A stretch of DNA of 64,000 bases from Dactylonectria macrodidyma (Eukaryota; Ascomycota; Sordariomycetes; Hypocreales; Nectriaceae). Of the stretch, positions 23,901 to 34,547 are shown one piece after another. Numbering within the stretch: the first letter of the stretch is position 1; each line of letters starts with the position of its first letter. The notes beneath the pieces were generated by a model, which had not been told where the DNA came from, searched no databases, and was given only the letters and a program-made list of their open reading frames with translations. The translations under genes were made by a program, and so were the position numbers. The DNA lies in contig JAGMUV010000035.1 in NCBI GenBank assembly GCA_020744425.1, positions 1-64,000 on the forward strand, written 5' to 3'.

Positions 23901-26900
23901 TCGAGAACTCACTTGGGTAATCCAAGAAGTGCGCAATCACCTCCACCTGCGATAATGGCCTCTCGGTGAATATTCTGTTTGCGATTCTCATCAGATACTG
24001 GCGGTTTATATTTGCCTTGGCTTCGTAGTTTGCAGTTGTTGCACCTAGCCCGACGGCGCTGGTTGTGCTGATACTCGGAAAGAGCTCTGCTGCGATGGCC
24101 ACTCTCTTCCAGATCGGATCTTCGATTTTTGTGGCGTAGTTTGTCAAGTAGTATATCAGCGCCATTGTCTTGCTTTGGGTTCCGATGAAGGAGATGTCGT
24201 GATTGTGCCGCAGCCCAACCGCCATTGGCTTGTTCCATCGGTTGATCATGGGATGTGAGCGTTGGAGCCGAAGTATACCATCCGCGCCAAATTCGCTGTT
24301 TGTAAAGAGCTTCCAAGGCGCATGGAATCGACATGTAGGCTTTTTGTCCCCATCCTTGTTGTGAGAGTATTTGACACAAGTTGCGGTATGGACGTGCATC
24401 TGGACCCTGCCCGCGCAAAAGTGGGCTTCATCGTCGAACTGTTCAGAGAAGCGCCCTGCATCGGTCATCAGGTAGGATATGTTGTCGTAAACCACCCTAG
24501 TCTCGCTCTCCTCGCTAAAGGCAGCAGATTCATCCAGGTCCTGGATAATAGTTCAGCTTCCGACCCCACATTGGCTTTCGGTCATATCAGTATATGAATG
24601 TACGCACCTCAGTGAAGACAGAATCGACATATTTCAGGATTCCTTCCCGTTCCATTGCCGCACTCTCATCATCCTCCCCGTTTCCATGAGCACCGAAGAA
24701 GTTTCCGAGCTCCAAGTTCCCCTCGAGCCATAGCAAACCATGGACATGAAGAGCACCGCGTTCGTTGGTCTCGACAGCGCCAAAATACTGTCCAACCTGA
24801 CCAAACACAGATTCCTCCCCAACCTTGACGTAATGCTCAAAGAACATCTCTACTTCGCGGTGGAAGAAGATGGCAGAGCTTATGGGGTCAGTTATCGCCA
24901 GCTTCACTCTCTCATACCTATCCTGCAGGGCCCGAAGCAGGGTTGCTTCCGCGGCAGCCTTGTCCTCCTTTCGGTATGCCGCCAGACGTAGCTTTACCGG
25001 GTTCGTAATGTCATTAGGGTTCAGCGTAAACCAAATCGCCGGTAGACCGTATCTGATGATGAGCGCTTTAATCTTTCTGCGCATGGCTAGCCGCGACTCC
25101 TGCGACATGGCCTGTTTGTGGCCAAAGTATGAGATGTATCGCAGGAGCGTTTTGATATCTTCATCTCGGGTGCTCTTGCCAGCCTCTAACTCCTTTTGCA
25201 CTTCCGCCAGTCTCTCTAGTGTTAACGACTGAATGATCCTCTCAACCTCAGCAAAATCGTTCCGTCGCACGCTCACCATACTTACTCCTCTATTCCTAGA
25301 CCGAACCTCTATGTTGAATACTAGGAATGAAAATGCCGGATGATTGGCAAAGCGACCACCATGTCTTTGCAGCACTTTCTTCATCCATGCGTGAAGTCCG
25401 AGGTTACGTGTTGGGGGAATCGCATCCTCTCCACCCTCTCCACCCTCTCCAATACTGTCTCTATCACGGACATGACCTGTGAGCTGGACACTGTTCTTCC
25501 ACAGCTCCGATTCCATCTCTTCCTTACACCGTGGCCCACCGAAACCGAACGGGAATAGTGTTGGAAATGCTTTTGCAAGATGCCAGAGATCATTGCTATC
25601 TGCAAATTCATTGCCTCTTGAAATGTGAATGTATGGCTGAAGGTGCGAATCCTGCGCGCTCCCAGTCGGCTGGTGGGGCGGCTGTGCTTGCGCATTTGTG
25701 TATCCACCTCTGATTGTATTAATAGCAAATTGCAGTTTATCGGCATCGGTTGCTCGCGGTGCTGTATCCAGTGGAAACATACCAGATGCAAGGATCTCAT
25801 CAAGAAAGCTTCCCATGCCCTCATACTCGAGCTCCTCCCTACTGCGCTCGTCATAGAGCTGCTGATCCTCGTCGTAACTTACATCATTCTCATCATACGC
25901 TCTGCCCAGCCCGTCCACAATCTGGTCGAGTGACTGGGGCTCACTGTCATCCATTCCACGTTCTGCTGGGGGCACGATGTGCGCTGTTCGCGTTTCTTCC
26001 CATGCCGATGGTTCATCTCTCTCTATCCTGTCATAGATCTGGCTCGGAACCCCATGCGCCGGCTCTCCCCAACTATCCAACTCGGCTTTGTCGATTTGGA
26101 TGTGCCGATAGTGGGGGTTACATTCTTTTAGCCAAAGCAACGCCCGTTCCACAGCTCCTCGTCGGACTGAGAGCAACTTGGATAGATCGCTGGGGGCTGG
26201 CCTCTGCGGCCCATGCCAGGATATATGGATGTCCTCCAAAGATTGTAGAAGCGGATGTGGTAGTACTGTGGTAACCAAGTCTTGAACATTGTTTGGAAAC
26301 ACAGTTATATGACCCTTCACATGGCGTGCATATGCCGTACTCTGTTTGGTGCTTTTGTCACTTTGATTCTTGCAACGAAGCCGAAATGGGTGTTGAGTGC
26401 AATCAGCTTCTCCTCAACCAAGGTCAAGTCTCTGAGAGCATCCGGGTACATGTGCTCGCAACCAAGTGCTTGATGCAAGTTCCCGCCCCGCGCCATATTG
26501 CATTCGCGGATCTTCATTGCACAGTTTTCGCAGCTCGGTATAGCCTTGCCAGCAGGGAAGCAATCAGGACATGAATACGTGCGGCAACTATTCATCACTG
26601 CGCTATTCGTCCACTCTTCCCAGCTAAGCTCTTTCATCTCCATGGTGCTGATCTTCTGATAGCATATCATGCATGTGTGTATGGGTAGGGTGTCCATGTT
26701 GTGAAATGCTTGATAAAAGTCCATGACTGTGGATATATTCCTCTCACGGGGGACCGGCTTACGCCAATCCTTTGTGTACGATATTCTCTCCTTCTCTGTA
26801 AATTCGTCTTCCAGATGCTCAATGGCCCTCTCTAATGCCTCGGTTTGCTCTTCAAGGTTGCTGTCCTCAACTCGTCTTCGATTTTGCCTTTTGTTTTGTT

Positions 26901-28041
26901 CTTGTCCGTGTTGATCAGCCTTGCGTTTTGCGCCAAGTTCTTGTTGGCCATCTTGAAACCTCAGTCTTGCCATACATCCACATCGATCCACTTTATCCTC
27001 TGCGTGAGATCTGCCTGTATTGCTCGTCTCTACTACCTCTGTAGGCGTTGGAAATGTTTCTGATTGTGATTCTTGTTGATTGTTTTGTCCATGTTTGTGT
27101 TGATTAGCTCCACGCCCCGGATTGCCATGTTGATCCACGTCTGAAATGCTTAGAATGCTCATACATTGCTGCATGCCCAGTGCATTGTGCAGGTGATATT
27201 GGCTCGCGTTGGTTATCTCTGCAACTTGTGTGGGGTTTGGTGCTATGAGCCTTTGCAGTGGAGCATTAGAGGGCAACTGGGAATTGGCTGGAGATGTCCC
27301 CGCGGCAACCAGTGGTCTTTGCTGTTGGGTTTGTCTCCTTTGCCGCCAGTTTCTTTCCCGGGCATCTTTCCGTCTTGATGCACGAGAAGTTCGCGGTTTG
27401 CCTCTTGATCTTGGAGGCGCCTGTATTGGCGTCGTACTCCTTGGCGACGGTCGGCTCATCCAGCTTTCAGGTCCCTGTATTTGAGTATTGATGGTGTCGG
27501 CTTGGTATGCACTTGGCTGATGTTCCTGCACCCGATTTCCTTCTCGAACATCTCTCCGCCTTGGTGCATGAGAACCTCGCGGTCTGCCTCTTTTTCTTGG
27601 AGGCACTTGTGTCGGCGTCGTGCTCCCTGGTGGTGGCCGGCTCATCCAGTTTCCTGCGGCCTGTGTTTGCGCATTGGCATTGTCGATTTGATTTACACTT
27701 GATTGGTATTGTTGGCGATTACCTGGTTTGCTTGGTTGGCCCGTTGATTGTGGTCCCTCTAGTGCCGGGTCTATAGGGTCGGGTTCTGGAATATCACCAA
27801 GTGTACTCGGTTGGACAGTAGGGAGCGACCTCCTTAATGTCGGGCCCACAAGCTGGACACCCGGAATACGACCGGGTGTGCTTGGTTGGACAGTAGAATG
27901 TGATTCTCTTGGTGTTGCGTTTGTATTCGAGTTTCCCGCACCAAAGATATCATTGTACGTCTTCAGCCCGAGACTGCTGAGTGTGCTGCCAGGCGTTCGA
28001 CCACGCAGCCTTTCAAGTAGAGCAGATAATGACGAATCCAT
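20943..28041 (-). pseudogene. Helitron B Rep/helicase, lightly broken
   Basis: Same family as Helitron A but better preserved. ATG at 28041 (MDSSLSALLERLRGR, then LSSLGLKTYNDIFG, one copy of the LG-x-(R/K)T-x(2)-DI motif). Long open blocks: 28041-26317, 26320-24608, 24540-23435, 23375-22592. HUH-type motif ALHVHGLLWL near 24740; two-Tyr motif YLTNYATK near 24135. Helicase Walker A GGEGGTGKS near 22455, LIIDEVSML near 22200, GDFHQFRPVQ near 22080. Introns: 24541-24607 and 23376-23434, with GT...AG borders, at the same sites as in Helitron A. Breaks: a shift near 26325 (VRxYARHVKGH), others near 22660-22500, 22280, 22110 and 21115; the end (LLSKVRVQDIVGNKIPQEM) reads to 20943. Confidence 0.85.
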
Positions 28042-28374
28042 TACAAGATAGTGTATGTAGTGTATTCTTAGGGTGTGTAATCGTGTGTATTAAGCCAAAT
28101 AGCATTATAAATATGAACGATAAAGGCTGATGCCATTTACAATGCTGTTTTGTGATCGGTACATTCTGGGACAGAGTTCAATTCTCCCACACCAACCTGT
28201 CCTACTCCGCTCTTGATCCCATTCTATCCCGATACTCCAACGTCATCTTTTATCTCTATTATACCTATCAAACTATATGATAATATCGTCTATCGTCATT
28301 GTCTTGACCCCCTACCAATAAAAGATAGCTCTATCCCACCATGGTCTTCCTTACTCTTCCAATTTCATCCCAAT

Positions 28375-28740
28375 ATCGGACTTGATTATTCATCCCGTCA
28401 TCTACTCGGAGCATCATCACGCCGGTATACCAATAGAGCATCATATTCCTCCACCCTCTTACTTTCGTGATGATTAACTTCGTACTTGATTATTCATCCC
28501 ATCATCCCCTCGGAGCATCATCACACCGGTATACCAGTAGAGCATCATACTCCCCCACCCTCTTATTCTTCTAACATTAATAACATCGGGCTTGATTATT
28601 CATCCCATTATCTAGTCGGAATGCCATTACACCGGTATACCAATACGGCATCATACTCCTCCACCCTCTTATTCATATGGTCGCTGCAGTATTGATATAC
28701 CAATAGATCAAAATATCCCTTCACCCTCTTTCGTTGTAAT
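28375..28740 (+). repeat. Tandem array, about 105-bp unit, 3.5 copies
   Basis: Units begin CTTGATTATTCATCCC at 28381, 28485 and 28591 (periods 104 and 106 bp). Each contains ACCGGTATACCA, then GCATCAT and TCCACCCTCTTA. A partial fourth copy ends near 28740. The unit core ACCGGTATACC is nearly palindromic. It lies within the divergent promoter of Helitron B. Confidence 0.8.
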
Positions 28741-28863
28741 GGTAACATCGACGGGCACTTAAGTGATTGATATAATACACACCACGTTATTTCATCTACC
28801 TATCAAATACTGCTCAGCTCTCATACTTTCTTTTTTTCTTCTTTTTTCATGCATTAATTTCTT

Positions 28864-29095
28864 AGTCAATCCTTTGTAATCAGAGAAGAAGCAATTCTGT
28901 TCAACAGCTACGTTGATTGATCAATTCCGCTGTGCAAGTATCCACTTGACAGGCATCAAGGTTCTTACCTCAAGGTGCTTTACTGCGATCGGCGACATGT
29001 GCTGACGTTTTGGCCAATCCTTTGTACTCATGGAAAAAGCAGATCTGTTCACCATCTATCTTAATTGATCAATTCGATTGTGCGAGTATCCACAT
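28864..29095 (+). repeat. Direct repeat pair, about 148-bp period
   Basis: Two imperfect copies starting near 28867 and 29015 share CAATCCTTTGTA, AAGCA, TCTGTTCA, TTGATCAATTC, GTATCCAC. Together with the 105-bp array this makes the spacer of Helitron B a layered repeat region. Confidence 0.65.
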
Positions 29096-29174
29096 CGGCA
29101 GGGATAGTAGCTCTTGGCTGAAAATGTTGGATGGAGATCGGCGATGCCACATCCTCTCTGCGCAATGAAATACA

Positions 29175-29323
29175 CAGGGTGGTCATCAATTCAATTCAAT
29201 CGCTCCTCCGGTGGACAAAAGATCACTATGTGCACCGTGCGAGCGTGCGCATGCCATATAACAGACTGTGCCACCCCTGTTTCAACTCAATCGACGCCCC
29301 AGATTGAATTGATGACCACCCTG
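29175..29323. mobile_element. hAT MITE, 149 bp, perfect TIR and 8-bp target duplication
   Basis: The terminal inverted repeats are identical over 21 bp, starting CAGGGTGGTCATCAATTC. Both sides carry the same 8-bp duplication GAAATACA (29167-29174 and 29324-29331). The TIR matches the ends of the autonomous hAT element at 50065-52972, so that transposase family probably mobilised it. No coding capacity. Perfect ends imply recent insertion. Confidence 0.95.
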
Positions 29324-29556
29324 GAAATACAGTATCTTTACCAAGTGGTATCAATCTTCGCATTGTATATACTATATCATTTAATCGATTATAAATATCA
29401 GATGTGTTTCTTCTTTGTTCTGTACATTTGCATGCCAATCTTACAGGCTTATCTTACAATTACTCTCTCTCTCTCTCTCCTTTACACACAGAGTCGTAAT
29501 CTTAACTGCTCTCCCATTCCCATTTTTTATCGAAACATTTGCCAGTTCAATATATC

Positions 29557-30690
29557 ATGTCTTCATCTACTTCTACCTCAAATTCTACCTCAACTTCCAC
29601 CCTTAGCGGCCATCCCCCTCCGCGCATGCCTCATGACTCTCCGAAAAATCTTGGTAGTGATATGACCATGTCTTTTTTTGGTCAGCTGGATACCCCAACG
29701 CGGTTTCCTACATCAGATGAACAACTTATAAAGAGCCTCAATGTTGAAGCTCTTGGCAGGGTTTTTCTTCCACCCCCTCCCTATATGACACTGCCTGAAT
29801 ATTCTGTGCTGCGTCCTGAAGGGTATCGATCCCCTGATCCACTGCCGATTTACTTTAGTCTCAACCTCTCTGTCTATAACCAGCAGATTGTTGAATCGGA
29901 GTGGGAGAATCAGTGGTTCCATTTCACGGGCAAAGTACACCCCTACGCACTGGAGTGGGTGCTGCGGGAGCCTGATGTTTTCACCGATGAGGATGGTGAC
30001 GGCGAAGTGTACAAGGTTCCAGTTGTTCTCATACGCGACTTTGGATATCAAGCGTAAGCAGACTTATCATTCCCCCCTAGCTCGAGTTCCACTATCGCGC
30101 TTGCCACTAATGTAACTATCAGCATTGACCCACGAACTCTTTGCAATAGTGAGGGCTTTCCACTTATCCAACCGGTTGTTTCTTTGACCGGGCAGGTTCT
30201 CGGGACAGGTCAAACCCACTTGATCAAGGACTCTGTCCCGCAGTTGGATGATGCGCAGCTGAGATGCTGTGCACTTATCCAGTGCTGTACCTACATCACG
30301 CCGGGTCAGCCATCAAAGAGCCCTTTCAAAGGCTTCCACCCCTTTCAAGTTTTTATTCTCTTTCCTATTCGCGCTTTGCCATTCTCTATCCTCTGCAAGA
30401 AGATGGCAGATAGGAAAGAAACACAGTTTGTTCCGGGTGTTCCCTTCAACTGCGTCGGCAAGATAGTTGGCCTGCGTGACCATCGTCTTATGGCGACTGC
30501 CCCTCCAGTTGATGAGAAGGACTATGTTTTCATCGTCGTTCCCGACTCTTGGACGTTTCCGGACAAGAGCACGCCACCTGTACCTGCTTCTAACACAGTC
30601 TCCCCCTCTAAAACCGAACCTAGCCCATCCCAAGCTAGCGGCTTCGCAGCAATTAGGTCTACGTTCAAGTCTCCCTCAAAGAAAGGTTCA
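29557..30690 (+). pseudogene. Helitron-associated OB-fold-like protein (partner gene B), cut by LINE
   Basis: ATG at 29557 opens a Ser/Thr-rich start (MSSSTSTSNSTSTST). Exon 1 ends at 30053; a 69-nt intron (GTAAGC ... TCAG) ends at 30122; exon 2 keeps phase (FGYQA, then IDPRTLCNSEG). The body shows beta-type hydrophobic alternation: PVVSLTGQVLG, FQVFILFPIRALPFSILCKK, TQFVPGVPFNCVGKIVG, YVFIVVPDSWTF. The segment PFSI-C ... PG ... K(V/I)xG parallels partner gene A. After a basic Ser/Gln tail (KSPSKKGSQAHSQAQ) the frame runs into LINE sequence at about 30690. The original stop is therefore lost, though the conserved part may be complete. No relationship to a named family could be proven by eye. 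Confidence 0.55.
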
Positions 30691-32503
30691 CAGGCGCATA
30701 GTCAAGCCCAAGACCAGCGCCAAGATCCTGGGAGTGGTCATGGACGCGAAACTACGATACAAGGAACACATAGCTAAAGCTGCCGCAAAGGGGCTCTCGG
30801 CCGCTATGTGTTTGAAAAGACTGAAAATGTTGTCACCGCGGACGGCGAGACAACTGTTCGTAGCAACAGTGGCTCCCACCATGGACTATGCGTCTAGCGT
30901 GTGGGCGCACACATGCGGCATTAGAGAAGCCGCTTGGCTGGACAAAGCACAGATGGTTGGAGCACAGGCGATCACGGGAGCTTTCCGGACCGTGGCAACA
31001 GCGGTGGCCGAGGCCGAAGCTAGCATCCAACCGGTGCAAGAACGGCATGCGCAAGCGGCAACAAGGTTTTGGATCAACCTCCGGACCCTTCCCAGGACAC
31101 ACCCGTTGGCGACACTGAAAGTGAAAGTGTGTCGCCGATTCGTATCGCCGATGCAGAGGATTGCTCAAGTACAAGGGGAAACAGCCACTGAACGAATGGA
31201 GATCATTCGGGAGTACGCGTTACCGCCATGGAGAGACCGTATCCCGGTGTTGTGCGACCCTGACCGGGAGAGAGCGGTGGAAGAAGCAAAGAGGGTGGAT
31301 GGCATAGTCATGGCCACCTGCTCCTCGCAGAGAAGGGGCATGGTAGGCATGGGAGGGGTCGTACAAGATACGGCGATCAACAACGATGACGAGGTAGTGG
31401 CCAGCTACTCCATCACTCTCGGGTTGACGGAGGAGCTGAACCTATACATCGCCGAGCTGGGAGCTATAGAGATGGTATTGAGATGTATGCCGTCTGGACT
31501 CTGCCGGCGGGATATGACTGTCATGACGAGCAGCCGCTCCGCACTAGAAGCCATACGGCGGCCACGACAACAATCCGGCCAACAAATCATACGGCAAATA
31601 TACGACCATATCAAGCGTCTCGAAGACGAGGCCACTCTCTCCGGATGTTGTGGGTTCCAGCAGGAGAAGAGGATTTCGCGCTGGGACCAAAAGCCAAAGC
31701 AGCAGCGCGGAAGGCCACAGAAGGAGAATGCAGACCAGATGTGCCACCGCATCTAGCAAGATCCACAAGGATAAGACGAGCGATAACCAAGCAGCAGCAA
31801 ACAAGAACACTACCAGAAAGAGTCGGGAAATACTCGAAGCAGATAGATACGGCACTGCCAGGCAAGCATACCCGTACTCTATATGACCCGCTGAAGAGGA
31901 AGGAAGCAGACGTACTATCACAGCTCCGCACCGGAATGGTGAGACTTAACAGCTTTCTGTGCAAGATAGGAACGATGGAATCGGACACTTGCGAATGCGG
32001 GCTAGCATCAGAGACAGTGGAACACTTCCTATTCCGCTGCGCAAAATGGACCGCGCAACGGGAAGGCATGTTGCGATGTTCACAGACAAAGATGGGAAAC
32101 CTATCATACTTCCTGGGAGGAAAGGCGGCGTCTGACGGTGACAAATGGGCGCCAGACATGCGGGCAGTACGGGCGACGATCAAATTTGCCATTGCAACGG
32201 GGAGGCTTGACATGGACCAGAAGCCTCAGGCACACTAACTATTCAGATTGAATCCTACTAACATCATACAGTCTCATTTTGGCAGACCGTGCTTCAGCTG
32301 CTGAGGATAGGATGCTGAACACTTGGAGAAATTGGCCTTCAAGCAGGCCTGTCACTGCATATACATCAGATTGGACCAGCCAGTAAAGTGAAATTGTGGG
32401 GCTTCGGGTGATTATGGAAGAACCGTACGAAACGAAAATAGCTTAGCGCAAAGGCCCTCTGGGGTGTGTCCCCCCGGGCGAAATAAAATCCATCCATCCA
32501 TCC
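30691..32503 (+). mobile_element. 5'-truncated Tad-like LINE with CATC tail
   Basis: Non-LTR retrotransposon remnant. It starts inside the reverse-transcriptase C-terminal region (TSAKILGVVMDAKLRYKEHI, then TARQLFVATVAPTMDYASSVW). It continues through a decayed RNase H-like region (ELGAIEMVL, SRSALEAIRRPRQQSGQQI), where the frame shifts near 31640 to LWVPAGEEDFALGPKAKAAA. It ends with the C-terminal Cys/His block (SDTCECGLASETVEHFLFRC) and a stop at 32238. The 3' end is AAATAAAATC plus a CATC tetranucleotide tail (32489-32503), the tail style of Tad/CgT1-type LINEs. 5' truncation is typical of target-primed insertion. No clear target duplication is seen. Confidence 0.85.
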
Positions 32504-32864
32504 AAGTTGATCAACGTGTATATCTGGTGTAATTGATCGGAGCCTATACTTTATACTGAGCCGACAAAAGTGGCGGTGATAACCTTGTCACATGATCCTC
32601 AAACACCTCAGGTTGAGGGTGTCGATGAAATTGGCAAACGATGATGCTTCAACTTACGTGAGCTTGGGTTCGAATTTGTAGCGCAGTGCGATCCAATTAA
32701 ACAACACATGGGTCACGAGCCCTGGACTGACCGCCAATGTCAGAAATATTTGCATTTGCCGCGATGTTCCGGAGACAACTCAATGCGGCTGAGTTTGCTC
32801 TGATGACCCAGAGGTTCCAGGGTTGTCTTAAGTACACATGTTTACCAGTCCAATCTCTCCCATT
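32504..32864. other. Spacer after the LINE
   Basis: No gene recognised. It separates the LINE tail from the 3' end of the VOC gene. Confidence 0.5.
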
Positions 32865-33329
32865 TCAAGCAACCTCGGACTTCTGCCCCGGGCAGCTTCC
32901 AATCATGGAAACAACCTCCCAGATGTGACCATCCAGATCAGTGAAGCTGCGAGAATACATGCCACAACCCGCGCCGTAATCTTCAAGAGTGTAGGGATCA
33001 GAAGTTCCACCAGCCTTGTCTGCCTTGGCCAACCATTCGTCAACCTCCTCCTTGGTCTCGGCAGTGAACGAGAAGAGAGCCTCGGTCGACTTGTGGGCGT
33101 TAGTGACCTCGGTGTTAGGGCGCATGAATTCCTTGAAGCGCGAATGGCCATGAAGCATCAGGCAGACCTTGTCGTTGGGAGTCGGTAGGCGGAACGCCTT
33201 CGTCTTGTCATCCGAGTATTCAGTCACTGGTTTGAACCCGATGGATTTGAAGAACGTGGCGCCAGCCTCGGGGTCGGCTGTGTGGATGTTCACGTAGAAC
33301 GACGGAGCGACTTCTGGGGCGGGAGGCAT
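32865..33329 (-). CDS. VOC-superfamily (glyoxalase/bleomycin-resistance-like) protein
   Basis: A single exon of 154 residues from MPPAPEVAPSFYVNIHTADP. It shows the vicinal-oxygen-chelate paired beta-alpha-beta-beta-beta plan: VNIHTADPEAGATFFKSIGF, then VCLMLHG, then ALFSFTAETKEEVDEWLAKA and SFTDLDGHIWEVV. The closing DxDGHxWEV segment supplies the usual C-terminal metal ligand (Glu). Fungal proteins of this type are lactoylglutathione-lyase-like or dioxygenase-like, with mostly untested substrates. It is the only complete, unbroken single-copy host-type gene in the left half of the window. The tail after WEVVSM (IGSCPGQKSEVA) may be slightly longer than normal. Confidence 0.8.
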   Translation of the reverse strand: MPPAPEVAPSFYVNIHTADPEAGATFFKSIGFKPVTEYSDDKTKAFRLPTPNDKVCLMLHGHSRFKEFMRPNTEVTNAHKSTEALFSFTAETKEEVDEWLAKADKAGGTSDPYTLEDYGAGCGMYSRSFTDLDGHIWEVVSMIGSCPGQKSEVA

Positions 33330-33800
33330 GGTGTGCGTTTATGCCTGAGTGAGATGATTGGCAATGGTGATATGGAGATGAGATGATGACCTTGGATGTG
33401 ATTGTGGAAAGCAGTGTGTAGAATTGGGATTTGCTGAACTAAAGGTTGAACCTGGGATCACCAGCCTCTATTTATGCTTCGGTACGTTCGTTCAGGACAT
33501 TTCGATGGTCCCGACCGGCGCGATACCCAAGCATCTTGCAGGGGACGCTGACAAACTCACGAGTTGAACGCGATGTCACGGGACTCGAGCGACTTGATGG
33601 GCAGTGTTTGATTACTCAACGATGAGTATGAGGCTTCAGACCTACCAATAATATCTTGACAAATGACACCATTGACCAAATAATGAGGAAATGCCAAGCC
33701 GGGGCTTGCAAATCTTACACCGAATCGGCGTAATTATAAGCCGACCCATTGCACGACAAGTTGGGGGATTAAATACTAGTCTCAATTAATCTGCTGGGCT
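33330..33800. other. Upstream region of the VOC gene
   Basis: Promoter side of the leftward VOC gene; no ORF with protein character. It ends where VTC homology begins. Confidence 0.5.
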
Positions 33801-34404
33801 AGTGGGCGGTCACTCTGCGGAGAAACCAGCCAAGCAGTGAAGATGGTGAAGCGCACTTCAACTACACCGGCTTTCTCAAGATCGTCAAAAAGCATGACTG
33901 CAAGCGCGGCGACCGATACAAGATCCGCCCCATGATGCAGCTGAGCCTCGCCCAGCGGCCCTTCAACTCGGAGCAGGTCTACTCTCCCCTCCTTAACAAG
34001 CTGCCCGTCATGTACTTCGCCACTTGCCAGCAGCTCGAGGATGGCGGCGAGCAGCTTCCGCCCCTCGACCTCGAGACCCAGGGCGGGACGTACAATGGCA
34101 AGCGCTATACCGCCCACAAAGTGTATGTCTCCCGCAGCCCCGCTCCACAAGAAACGAATCAACTGACACGCCTCTACAGTTTGGGTCCACTCCGACAACC
34201 TCCTTGAGGTCAAGACGGTCATCCTTCGACACCTGCCGGTCCTTTTCTACAGCGAGAAAGCCTCCGAGGAGCTGGATGGCAACGACTCGCCCGCAATCAC
34301 CTCGCTCTACTTTGACAACAGCGAGTTTGAGCTGTACTCGGAAGAAGTCAATCGTCAGTCCGAGGCCTCGTCCCTGCGCTTGCGGTGGTACGGCCAGCTC
34401 GGCT
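33801..34404 (+). pseudogene. SPX/VTC-domain fragment (vacuolar transporter chaperone)
   Basis: Partial gene of the VTC polyphosphate polymerase complex of the vacuolar membrane. It opens mid-protein with the end of the SPX domain (EDGEAHFNYTGFLKIVKKHD, basic KKHDCKRGDRYKIRP) and runs into the VTC catalytic-type domain (SLYFDNSEFELY, SLRLRWYGQL). An intron at 34123-34179 (GTATGT ... branch AACTGAC ... ACAG) joins HKV to WVHSDNLLEVK in phase. There is no start codon, and a TAG lies just upstream of the open region. Homology ends at YGQLG against the TG...CA repeat at 34405. The fragment lacks the N-terminal SPX helices, most of the VTC domain and the membrane part. The family is clear; which VTC subunit is not. 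Confidence 0.7.
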
Positions 34405-34547
34405 TGTTGAAATGAGCATGTTGTATTAAATTGAAGAAGAAGAAAAACTAGCCCTAACCAGCGGAAGGTATTGACAAGAAGACATCCACATCTCAGCCAC
34501 CGATGGATCGGAATAGCCATTGATCCGTCAAACAACGGATCTCAACA
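34405..34547 (-). repeat. Dispersed TG...CA repeat, copy 2
   Basis: Inverted second copy of the unit at 11208-11337, about 143 bp, with an extra GGCTGAGATG-like insertion. It abuts the end of the VTC homology and so probably truncated that gene. The 5-bp flanks (CGGCT and CGGTG) do not match well, so a target duplication is not shown. Confidence 0.6.

Larger units (their letters stand above)
28042..29174. promoter_or_regulatory. Divergent spacer of Helitron B, left part
   Basis: Between the Rep start at 28041 and the MITE at 29175. It is filled by two repeat systems listed separately (28375-28740 and 28864-29095) and otherwise has no coding character. Pyrimidine-rich tracts and TATA-like stretches occur, but no start site can be assigned. 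Confidence 0.45.
20943..30690. mobile_element. Helitron B (coding core, interrupted by MITE and LINE)
   Basis: Inverted relative of Helitron A. The Rep/helicase runs leftward from 28041 to 20943 and the divergent OB-fold-like gene runs rightward from 29557. The 1.5-kb spacer holds tandem repeats and a hAT MITE, and a 5'-truncated LINE cuts the partner gene near 30690. Outer ends not resolved. Confidence 0.7.
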
